Shown here one piece after another: positions 54,950 through 64,000 of a DNA stretch of 64,000 nucleotides. The notes under the pieces were generated by a model. It had not been told where the DNA came from, searched no databases, and saw only the letters and a list, made by a program, of their open reading frames with translations. The translations under genes were made by a program, and so were the position numbers. Origin of the DNA: Meandrina meandrites (Eukaryota; Cnidaria; Anthozoa; Scleractinia; Meandrinidae); NCBI GenBank assembly GCA_963693305.1, contig OY855908.1:25841993-25905992 (forward strand), in the 5' to 3' direction. The stretch's first letter is position 1. Every line of letters starts with the position of its first letter.

Positions 54950-56079
54950 ACAGGCAGACCACCCTATGTGTTCGTGGTTAATAATTGTTGACATAAGGTT
55001 ATGTCGAAATCAATGGCGCGTATAGAAGATATATAGAGAAACATTACGTCGGCTTCGATTTACTACAAAATATAAAAGTTACTCTAAATGATTCGATAAA
55101 AATTAAGATGAAATGTTGGTTGAGTCTTGTGTCATGTTTATTCGCCGCTCCGAGCCCTTTAAAGCGTTATTTTGCGAGATGATTTAGCGACCGGTAGTAA
55201 ACAGAGAGAGAAGGGAGAACAAGGCAGGCAGCTTTACCGCCGGCGGTCGCGACCTTGTCCTATTCAAGCTAGAACTGACGCTAAACCATCAAAATTCTCA
55301 CCTCAAAAACACGGGCATCCGAACAACTAGATATTTCTCTGTCCCTGTGCCGAATTAGAGCTTCATCCTTTCAATATTTTCCGAGAAAAGCGATCTCGAA
55401 GTCTCAAAAGTAGCTTTCTTCATATGATCAGTGCAAAATTCTGAACCAAAGGAATGTTAGGAACGCGAGCCCATTCGAATCTACCAATCAACGCGTTGCC
55501 AGTTCAAATGCCCAAGCCCGCCCCAACGGTCGCTACGCGTTGATTGGTAGATTCGAATGGGCTCGCGTTCTTAACATTCCTTTGGTTCAGAATTTTGCAC
55601 TGATCATATGGAGAAAGCTACTTTTGAGACTTCGGGATCGCTTTTCTCTGAAAATATTGAAAGGATGAAGCTCTAATTCGGCACAGGGACAGAGAAATAT
55701 CTAGTTGTTCGGATGCCCGTGTTTTCAAGGTGAGAATTTTGATGGTTTAGCGTCAGTTCTAGCTTGAATAGGACAAGGTCGCGACCGCCGGCGGTAAAGC
55801 TGCCTGCCTTGTTCTCCCTTCTCTCTCTGTTCGTACCGGTCGCTAAATCATCTCGCAAAATAACGCTTTAAAGGGCTCGGAGCGGCGAATAAACATGACA
55901 CAAGACTCAATCAACATTTCATCTTAATTGTTATTGAATCATTTAGAGTAAATTTTATATTTTGTAGTAAATTGAAGCCGACGTAATGTTTGTCTTCTTT
56001 ACGCGCCATTGATTTCGATATAACCTTATGTCAACAATTATTAACCACGAACACATAGGGTGGTCCGCCTGTGGTAAAT
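54950..56079. mobile_element. 1.13-kb foldback element
   Basis: Starts CACAGGCAGACCACCCTATG and ends with its inverse (CATAGGGTGGTCCGCCTGTG). Arms 54950-55500 and about 55530-56079 are near-complete reverse complements, meeting at a centre with AATCTACCAATCAACGCGTT on one side and its inverse on the other. The end sequence is shared with the arms at 50922 and 56966. No transposase frame. The superfamily is not known to me. Confidence 0.9.
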
Positions 56080-56966
56080 GGAAAGCGCTCACTGATTTCA
56101 TACGGGTCTTCGTTTTCGTACGGTCTTCGTTTTCGTACGGGTCTTCGTTTTCGTATGGGTCTTAGGTCTTCGGTCTTCGTTTTCGGGGTCTTCGTTTTCG
56201 TTACTACCGTCGATCGGTGAGATGTTGCTCTATCTCTTCGCCGAATTTGAGCTTCATCCCTCGCACATTTTTCGAGAAAATCCATGCTGAAATCATGCAT
56301 ACAGCTTTCTCAATATGATTGGTGCCAAACTCAGCGACCAAAGGAATTCGAAGCATGCAGGCCGTTTCAAATTCACCGATCAGCGCTTGGCATCCCGCGG
56401 CAGTCCACCACGGTTCAAAATCTCAACCCGCTGATTGGTGAATTTGAAACGGCCTGCATACTTCGAATTCTTCTGGTCGCTGAGTTTGGCACCGATCATA
56501 TTGGGAGAGCTGTATGCATGATCTCAGCATGGATTTTCTCGAAAAATGTGCGAGGGATGAAGCTCAAATTCGGCAAAGAGATAGAGCAACATCTTACCGA
56601 TCGAAAGCCGTCGTCAGATAGGTGAGATTTTCAGTAGTTTGGCGTTAATTCCGGTTTGAAGTGGAGGAGGTCGCTGCTGGCGGCCGCCAACTTGCAAGCC
56701 TTGTCTCCCTTTCTTCTCTTACCGGCCTTCGGCCGAAAGTAATTTAGTAAAAAAGGGCTTAAAACGGCCCGCGCAGGCGAAAAAACACGACACATTAGTC
56801 GATTAGCATTTCATTTAACTTTATTGAGATATTCAGAGCAAAATGCAATTTAGATATGTAATTTTCGGAGCTTTATTCGTAACCCTCATAGATTTCAATA
56901 TTTCTTTTGTTCGTCTCATGTCAACAAATAATAATTAACCACGAACACATAGGGTGGTCTGCCTGT
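56080..56966. mobile_element. second foldback element, left end replaced by a minisatellite
   Basis: The right end is the inverse of CCACAGGCAGACCACCCTAT. A hairpin core at 56210-56600 has inverted arms (GAGCTTCATCCCTCGCACAT, CATGCATACAGCTTTCTC and inverses). The expected left terminus is missing; instead an inverse copy of the 18-bp minisatellite (TCGTTTTCGTACGGGTCT type) runs over 56096-56210 and abuts the 54950 element. Confidence 0.8.
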
Positions 56967-57289
56967 GGAAAAACCAGCTTGGGTAAATAAAACGGAAAAA
57001 TTTGACAGTGACTTGCAAACATGACACTTGAGCTAATTACGTGACATTTTGACCTTTCGTGCTGCGATCATTATCACAAACATTGATCCAGAAAAGTCCA
57101 ACTTTGGCCCTAATCTCCCGTCAGGTAGCCTGTTAACTCCCAGATATCCGAGGGAAATCGCTTATCATGTTTTAAAATCAACATAAATCTTCCAACGAAC
57201 GTGTTTAGGACATATTTATTGTGAATTGCTAAATTACATCTGGCGGTTTGGAGAGATCTGACACGCACGCGACAAAAATATCAGTTTAT
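56967..57289. other. intergenic sequence
   Basis: Nothing recognised. Confidence 0.4.
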
Positions 57290-57780
57290 ATATCACCATC
57301 GAGAAAAATCTTTCGTTAAACTGGAATAATAGATAGCTTATTAAATAAGCGGAACTATTTCTTACCTCAATCTAGCCTATCTTGACGAGAAATGGTAACA
57401 TTGCTGCTGCCGTTACGGTGCACGAAACGTTCATAAACTGTCGACATCCGGGTGACCGTTGCCTTCTACTTCCTATAGTATCAAATTTCTCAAAGAATGC
57501 CATAAACATTGCTTTGCGAAAATATTGTTTAGTTTGCCTTGTTTTAACATTAATATCGGACTTCATCTCACTTGAGATTTAGAAACAAGTAGCCGGAGCA
57601 TATAGCTTTATGCTAACACCATCGAGAAAAATATTTCTTTAAACTGGAATTATAGATAGCTTATCAAATATTAAGTGGAACTATTTCTTACCTCAATCTA
57701 GCCTTTCTTTTGATTAGAAATGGTAACATTCCTGCTGCCGTTGCGATAGTTTCTACGAAATGCTCAAAAACTGTCGCCAA
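57290..57780. repeat. direct duplication of about 165 bp
   Basis: ACCATCGAGAAAAAT, AACTGGAAT, ATAGATAGCTTAT, TTTCTTACCTCAATCTAGCC and AGAAATGGTAACATT appear in order at 57296-57410 and again at 57621-57735. Each copy contains a minus-strand donor-like GTAAGAAAT after GATTGAG, so an exon end may have been duplicated, but no open frame is preserved. Confidence 0.7.
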
Positions 57781-57807
57781 GTAACATATTCACCACAGAG
57801 TGAAGAT

Positions 57808-57856
57808 GGGGCAGGGGGTTGGGGGGGGGGGGGGGAGATTGGGGGAGGGGGGGTGG
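57808..57856. repeat. poly-G tract
   Basis: G-rich with few interruptions; frames here are artefacts. Confidence 0.9.
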
Positions 57857-57990
57857 CAGTGGTGGTAAAGGGGGTTCTGTTCAAAGGAATATAAAATGAG
57901 TCACACAATTGTAGGCCAGAAAACAAATTACGTTTTAATCTCTCTTCCCTCACTTTTCGCCAAATCGCTTACTCTAGAAGTGCATCTATA

Positions 57991-58356
57991 GGGAGCTTAA
58001 GCAAACTACGACGGCAACGGCAACGAGAACGTCACCAAACAAAAGGTTTAATGAGCAGAACAATAGCTCTGCACGTGCGTTTGAAATCTTGATACATTTC
58101 CTAGCCGCTCTCTGCAAAACAACAACGTGAAATGACCCAATTCTGCGTATTCTGGACAACGTGAACCACGACGGCAAATTTTTTATTTTTCTATTTGGAG
58201 TTGAACGCTCTCTTTACACATTTAGCTTGAGCCAGTTCCTAAACCGACAGATACGCTGAATACATCTGAATAATCGCGAGTTTCTAGAGTAAAATATAAA
58301 TTCATTTTTCACCAGGCGTTGTCCTCGGCGTCACCGTCGTCATTGCTTAAGCTCCC
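57991..58356. mobile_element. GGGAGCTTAAGCAA MITE
   Basis: The left end GGGAGCTTAAGCAAACTACG and the right end inverse GGGAGCTTAAGCAATGACG match, then both continue ACGGCAACG or inverse-like sequence. Length 366 bp. Flanks are AT-rich (ATA, TTA), compatible with a 3-bp target but not proof. A partial copy lies at 23496. Confidence 0.85.
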
Positions 58357-59140
58357 TTATGATACCCGTGGCACGTGAACGGCAAAATTTCACTTAAAAC
58401 TTTTTATCCCTAATTTAAGCTCTTTTTTAGCACTAATAGAAGTGTACTGTAACAAGTCATGTACTTTTACTTTACAAAATAGCTGGGATTCTTGCAAGTA
58501 TTTTAGGTTATCTTTTTTGACGTATAGGGCGTCCTAGCACGTGCGCCTCAAAATTTCTTTCTACAGCATTTTTCATTTTGCCTTAAATATAATATAAATT
58601 TTGGGAATAAAAGTACTCTGAAAAACGTCAAGAGAGATAACACTCCCGTACTAGGACCACTTCGATGTTAAAGAAGCATAACCTTATTTACAGAATACCG
58701 TTAGTTCTTTCATCATTCAATAAGGGATTCTTATGCCTTAGACGCCGGGGCCTGTTCTAAGGTCAGTTTCACGTCAGCCAGCTAGGAATATAATAATACA
58801 TGCGTGCCCTGTATTTCATTTTGGCCTTAATTCACTTACTGCATATTCACAAGCGAGGACAAGTTCACTTAGAGCAGCGATGTATTCTGCTTTGCGTTTG
58901 TCATGAAAAGCGTCCGTTGCTATATAAAATTATGTCAAAATGATTACATACTGTGCTAAGTCATATCACGGAAAGGTTTCCTTTAGTCCCGAAAACATTT
59001 TAGTTTCGGGACAATTTTTTCATACCCAGTCTTTATGAAGTGGCGCTGTCGATTTCAGCCTGTAAACTTCAATGCGCAAGTTTCTTGGTCACCAAAGTCA
59101 ACATCCACATGCAAAGAAACCACACCTCCGGTTTCACATG
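58357..59140. other. intergenic sequence
   Basis: No open frame or repeat partner recognised. Confidence 0.4.
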
Positions 59141-59491
59141 CCGTAAATGATCTAATAAACACCCGGGGCGTCTATATATTAACCCACGAGGGGCATTAAA
59201 TAGATATGAGGCGTAAGTAAGACGCGTATAGTAAGATAAAAATAGAGTTTGTGAGTAGGAGACTAATCCAATCTGCGCATATGTCGTTCATAGTTTGATA
59301 TCGATGTCTTCATCGTCATCGCGGAGACGATTTTTGGGATGGGGAGGGGGGGGGGGGGGGGGGGGAATCTATTAGACACGGAGCGTTTATTAGAGGGAGA
59401 CGTCTAATACAAACTTTTTACCTCAAGGGGGACGCTTATTAGATACGAGGTGTCATGATTTGAGAGAGGGCGTTTATTAGATCATTTACGG
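59141..59491. mobile_element. MITE with CCGTAAATGATCTAATAAAC ends
   Basis: CCGTAAATGATCTAATAAAC at 59141 is the inverse of the right end (GTTTATTAGATCATTTACGG-like, to 59491). Internal repeats of CTAATA plus GGGGCGT or GACGCTTATTAGA occur. A 25-base G-rich run lies at 59341-59365. About 351 bp. Motif architecture resembles the 4678-5279 element. Confidence 0.85.
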
Positions 59492-60482
59492 TATACAATT
59501 CGTTTATTTTTGAAAATAAACGCAAATCAAATTACTTGCATGGTTTGTCATTCACTTACGCGACGCCACGGGTATTAACACACCAGTCGAGTGAAACAAC
59601 TTTCTGTACTGGGATAGGGTAATACCGCGTTCTCCTTTGACCTTCTTAGCTGGGTGCGAACACCAAGAGCTCGGAGCAGTACAGTTCGTCCTATTAGATC
59701 GCCATCTGATACCAAATAAGTATGTTACCAAAACGTCTTGGGCAAATGGTTATCTCGAGATGAGAGACGCCTATATCAACCACCACTGCAAGCCAATGTT
59801 GAAATGCTTGAACTGTTAACTTAATCATAACTATCCACAACTCCAAAGTTTTTGCAACCTAAGTGCGTGACAACTGTTTTTCTGTCAGCTGCGTGTACAC
59901 CCCATTATCAAGCCTTCCCTATTTCGCTGACTGCGTCCAATATTTTCTGGCATTCCGGGATATACGGTTCAAAGAATAAAAAGGCTACAGAATTCAAGAA
60001 CCTACTTCGAACAGTGTGTCATAAAAGACAACCAGCCGCTACATGCCTTAACACTTCGGGAATTTAAGCGTGACAGTCCTGCGTAATGTGTGACACTTAG
60101 CAGATGCAACACTGACTTCTCGTGCACAGACAATGTACAGCGACCTTTAGACGACGTCTCATCCTACATCATGCCTCTCTCCTCAAATTCTGTATGCTGT
60201 TTACAACGCAAATCCACAAATAAATTTGACGATCACTATAATTGTGACCCAATTAAAAATAACAATACAAAACATATCAAGTGCTGCCTTGCCTCCAGGC
60301 TTCCCTGCTCGAGCGAGAAAGAGTTTTGCTTCACAGTCCAATAGAGAGTCTTCCAGATGACCTTGGATATATGATTTGTAAATTCCCACAGCGACGCATT
60401 TGATATTTGCCGGATAGTCGGCACTGGATCCACACGCTCCTCCAACAAGTTAGGCAAAACGGATCATGTGTACTATAGGTGC
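59492..60482. other. intergenic sequence with short open frames
   Basis: Plus-strand frames at 59637, 59852 and 60090 (60-84 codons) have no recognisable domain or splice support. One contains repeated Cys residues, but I cannot call it a gene. Confidence 0.35.
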
Positions 60483-60745
60483 ACTCGGTCGATATATCGA
60501 CCGATAGTCGGCCGACAGTCGACCGTTAGTCGACCGATAGTCCACCGATATATCGGCCGATAGTCGACCGATAAATATGTCGACCGATATAGTCGATACT
60601 CGACCGATACATGACTGATACATGACCGACACTTGACCGATACTTGACCGATATTTAACCGACACTTCACCGACACTTCACCGATACTTGACCGACACTT
60701 CACCGACACTTCACCGATACATGACCGACACTTGACCGATACTTT
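60483..60745. repeat. 10-11 bp minisatellite (GACCGATACTT type)
   Basis: About 25 units of TCGACCGATAG or GACCGATACTT, with sub-blocks alternating CTTCACCGACACTTGACC. The first half is GTCGACCGATA-rich, the second half ACTTGACCGATACTTCACC-rich. Repetitive Val/Ser/Cys frames on the minus strand are translations of it. Confidence 0.9.
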
Positions 60746-61439
60746 CCGCCGTGTCAAAAACGAACAGATACGACGGCGAACACGCAACGCATTTCAGCGA
60801 ACTAATACAAGTGATTTTCTAATTTCTTGCAACTTCTAGCGATAAAAACTGGCCAGAGAAATGCCAGACTGGAGAGAAAACCAGAAAGAGGGAATGTATA
60901 AATTTGGTGCGGCATACCAGATGCAGAAATTGCGATCTAATCCATCGAAAATATCCAAATGAAGTATCCCAATCATTAGCTTCCTTTCAGCTGTTCTTCT
61001 CATATTCTCTTGTAAGCGTCACCAGTTTACGGCAATTTTGATTGGTCTTTCGAACAATACCATACCATTTCCATATTAGGTGCGCTACAATGCGCCTTCA
61101 GCGAGAAATCAGTTTGTTCTGAACTCAAAAACTATTGACGAATGAAACAACTTTTCAACATACCGGGTAATCATCTAATTTTAAATTCAGCAAGGAAACA
61201 AAACTTTAAGAACTTTGAAGTTATGCATCTTTTGGCGATGTATTAGAAAACATTCTAACAACTGTTTTTCGAAGTCAAGCGGGTCGTGTTTTGAGCGGTT
61301 TCCCCTTCAGCTCACTGCAGAAGTCTATGAAAGCCATAAGCAAAAATTAAAGCATACTTAAACTGAACAAAGGACATAAGAAAACTGCTGTAAGACACAA
61401 AGGCAAGATAATATCTTACGCAATTTATAGTGACTTACA
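60746..61439. other. intergenic sequence
   Basis: Nothing recognised. Confidence 0.4.
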
Positions 61440-61760
61440 GTAAACGTTGTTAAAGCTGTTCGAAAACGAGGTCGCTTGTCGGAATTTTAAAATGTCTCGT
61501 GTCGGCGTTTTGTCAAGTCTACACAACGCTGTCGGAAATTTAGTGACATATATTTGTCTTCGTCAGTCGTTTGTCGCTATTTCGTTTGAGCGTTGTCGCC
61601 ACTTTTTGGCCCATGTCGCTTGTCGGAATTTACCCTGGCAGGGCCTCATTAAAGTTTGCCGCATCCAAAAATGTATCGAAGCGTACGTGAGCAATGAGGA
61701 AGCCAACTTACTGCAGCAATGCCAATTACGATGCATTCAACCGATTAGTCAACATTAAGT
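61440..61760 (+). repeat. probable dispersed repeat translated as a 103-codon frame
   Basis: The stretch contains two copies of GTCGCTTGTCGGAATTT (61471 and 61615) and several GTCG-rich words. The frame (FENEVACRNFKMSRVGVLS) repeats VACRNF because of this duplication. It has no domain and resembles repeat-derived frames rather than a gene. Confidence 0.45.
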
Positions 61761-62340
61761 TTTACTTCAGGTGCTGACGAAAATTCCTACTTTTCTCGGG
61801 AAGAAAAAAGCCTAAATCGAAAAAAAAAATACATTTTTCTTGCAACGTAGGCAAGCGTTTTATGAAAATCTAAAAATGTGTAGAAATTGCGTTCAAAAGG
61901 TGGTCAGCAGGGAACAGTTTTTGTCCTTATTTTTCAATATTTCGTGATAACGGAAAACGCATGCTTATAATTCTTAAAATGTACCGTAAAAGTTGACATG
62001 ATACTACAAACTATGGATAAAACTGTAAATTTCTTGCGTAAAACTCAGTATTTTGTTTTTTATTTTGTTCTGTTCACGTTACATGTTGGGCGTGTCCCAA
62101 TGACGTCATCAACTACTTTGCACCTACACACTAAAACTATTGCTAAATTTGGTTGAATAAAAACAAAGTTGTGTCCAATTTTCCCTAGCACTGCTTGGTC
62201 GACGTTCTCGTTGCTTTACGCAATAGAGGGAGATAGCATGAGCACGCATGTTCATGGATTCTCCTTCCTTCTGGCTAAAACTGTGAGCTTCGATCAAACA
62301 AAGGCAAAGAACCGTTACCCACACAACCTTTCGGTATTGT
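61761..62340. other. intergenic or promoter-side sequence
   Basis: Nothing firm. A TGACGTCA palindrome lies near 62100 (ATGACGTCATC). Confidence 0.35.
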
Positions 62341-62356
62341 AGCGTACGGTCTTACG

Positions 62357-62399
62357 CTCTTGTACGACAACTTTTCTTTAATTAGATATAATGGTGAGT
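62357..62399 (+). other. possible first exon ending at the start codon
   Basis: CTCTTGTACGACAACTTTTC leads to ATG at 62391-62393, immediately followed by a consensus donor GTGAGT (62394-62399). Genes whose first coding exon holds only ATG, often with a pyrimidine start, are common among ribosomal protein genes. No matching second exon was found in the remaining 1.6 kb, so this is speculative. Confidence 0.3.
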
Positions 62400-62426
62400 G
62401 TCTTCTTGTCTTCTTTTATTTTTAAT

Positions 62427-62750
62427 GCACGTCGGTTTGAATGTTCACAAGTTTGATTTAAAGTTAAGCGAGGCGTTATTTTCAAAGCGCGTCGGTTTGA
62501 ATGTTCACGAGTATAAATAAATAGTTCAGCGAGGTTTCATGTTGAAAGCGTTGGCTTGAATGTTCACAAGTTTGAATAAAACGTTCAGCGAGGTTTTATG
62601 TTTAACGCGCGTCGGTTCGAATGTTCACAAGTTTGATTAAAAGTTAAGCGAGGTTTTATGTTCAAACCTCTTCGGTTCGAATGTGCAGAAGTTTAAATAA
62701 AAGTTCAACGGGGTTTCATTTTTTAAGCTCGTCGGTTTGAATGTTACAAA
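62427..62750. repeat. 60-bp minisatellite, about 5.4 units
   Basis: Units carry GTCGGTTTGAATGTTCACAA, GTTTGAATAAAAGTTCAGCG and AGGTTTTATGTTTAAAGCG with small differences. Copies begin near 62430, 62490, 62550, 62608, 62669 and 62730. It would lie in the first intron if the ATG-donor call at 62391 is right. Confidence 0.9.
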
Positions 62751-64000
62751 ATCTCCCCTTCCGTCCCGCCAGTTAATCTGTTGTTGCATTAGGAGACTAT
62801 TTCATTTACCCACCCCTAGATGAGTTGATTTTGTCACCACCTAGTTATCAACGAAGATTTTGAATTTCGCGCTCCGAAATTGGCCAAGCGTCGGTTCTTT
62901 CAGACCTTTGTTCTGGAAACAAAAGACGCTCATTGCTGCAAACAATTGAAATGATCATACAAAGGAAGGTGAATATCGTGCCATTGTCCACCAAAACCGG
63001 AGCCTAAGTTTAAACCTGTCTCTTCTTTATTCCGCAGAGCCTCCTACCAGTCCCCCCCCCCCCCCCCCCCCTCTTTAAAGAAAGGCGACTGCGCTTTCTT
63101 TCTCTCTCCCAGCCTACTAGTGGCACAAATAAGCCTCTGCGGAGGAGAGGGTTTTACAAGCACGAATTATAGGTGCTGCACGATTTGTGCGTCACAATAA
63201 ACAAGGCTACGAGAATCGCACCAAGAGCGTGGAAACGTGGAAAAATAAGTTAGTTATTGAGCAAAACAATGTCATCCGAAAAAAGAATATTAGGAAATTC
63301 AAATGGAAATGCATGCATTTTAGCATGCATTTTAACGAAATTTTAATTTTAATTTTCTTTCCATATTTCGAGTGGTAAAACTGAGCTTTTTAATTTGAGT
63401 GGATGGAGAGGCAACTACTCTCGCGCCAAGAGATTAGCACGGTAATCTTTTTAATTTTTTCTTCTAAGGAGGTGTCAGGGTTTCCCGAAAACATTCCTCT
63501 GTAGGAAAAATGACGCAAAACAAAAAATTGCTTGCAGCTCGCAAATGCACCCCTCGCCCTCGCCCTCTCCTCCCCCTCTCCCATTCAATTTTCTAATTTC
63601 CGTCCATTAAAAATAATGATGATTATGGTGATTAACATAATAATTGCTTCACATTGCTTCACATCTTTCAATCATTAAATTTATTTCATCATTTGTTATA
63701 ATTTTGTACAATACAAAATTGGATGTGTAAATAATAATTATCAACAGTTTACTAATAGCTACGAATTTCGTTCCAAAAGCAGTAATTTTTGGTTACTCTT
63801 TTTCGTTTTCAAAAACAGTGCAACAAACTTATTACATAGCATTCTGTTATTACGATGATCTACATTTAAAGCCTAAAAACTAAACATTAAGTAAAGTAAC
63901 AACAAATCAAAAGTCTTCCAAAACTTAGTGATCTAAAACATTTCTTGGCACATATTAAAGAAGGCCTTTTTACTCTAATTCATAACTGCAATTACTTGCA
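62751..64000. other. intergenic or intronic sequence
   Basis: A poly-C run at 63052-63071 and a CT-rich stretch at 63550-63585. A possible acceptor (CTTTATTCCGCAG) near 63038 has no convincing exon after it. Otherwise AT-rich with no recognised gene. Confidence 0.4.

Noticed and set aside
60450..60787. Ser/Val/Cys repeat proteins
   Set aside because: They are translations of the GACCGATA minisatellite in two frames.

Overview
The window is animal nuclear DNA, most probably from an anthozoan cnidarian (stony coral or sea anemone). The reasons are AT-rich sequence with few short genes split by GT-AG introns, a tRNA-headed SINE of the type common in corals, and a dense mix of BEL/Pao, Ty3/Gypsy, Penelope-like and Tx1/L1-like retroelements with TTAA, TA and long-inverted-repeat DNA transposons. 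There is no bacterial gene organisation. One 200-base assembly gap lies at 15913-16112. Species-level assignment is not possible from the sequence alone.

Host-type genes are few and all partial. At 0.4-2.2 kb (+) two phase-compatible exons encode a lysine/glutamate-rich coiled coil followed by a HECTD1-like galactose-binding-fold domain. On the minus strand there are a coiled-coil terminal exon (10.8-11.0 kb), a possible OTU-protease-like exon next to the gap (16.2-16.4 kb) and a two-exon fragment of unknown function with a duplicated exon end (39.0-39.6 kb). At 43.1-44.1 kb lies a cluster of five tRNA-like genes: one inverted copy, then four copies in a 252-bp tandem array.

Mobile elements by position are as follows. 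3.6-5.3 kb: hairpin and TIR elements. 5.5-6.0 kb: LINE 3' end. 6.0-7.6 kb: near-perfect 1.58-kb TTAA foldback. 8.0-8.8 kb: pogo/Tigger-like MITE. 9.5-10.3 kb: palindromes. 11.7-15.9 kb: broken BEL/Pao element. 17.9-22.5 kb: 5'-truncated Tx1/L1-like LINE. 22.8-23.3 kb: MITE. 23.3-27.1 and 36.8-38.3 kb: two copies of an unclassified repeat. 27.1-36.0 kb: a nested block in which a minus-strand LINE holds a SINE and a foldback MITE, the MITE holds a Gypsy element with 197-bp LTRs and an ATAA target duplication, and the Gypsy element holds a solo LTR in pol and a MITE in one LTR. 40.3-43.0 kb: second BEL/Pao remnant. 44.7-49.7 kb: 4.9-kb TTAA transposon with about 620-bp TIRs and a spliced, damaged gene. 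50.9-57.0 kb: foldback family plus a Penelope-like RT remnant. 57.99-58.36 and 59.14-59.49 kb: MITEs. 60.5 and 62.4 kb: minisatellites.

None of the autonomous elements looks intact. The BEL/Pao element has lost its integrase core, the Gypsy element and the second BEL/Pao remnant have each lost the RT palm, and the LINE ORF2 has several frameshifts, mostly at A or T runs. The genes do not form a pathway; the region is best read as a transposon sink whose nesting order can be reconstructed from target-site duplications. I found no convincing new defence or metabolic system. The most unusual items are the tRNA-like array, the 4.9-kb TTAA transposon and the long foldback elements.
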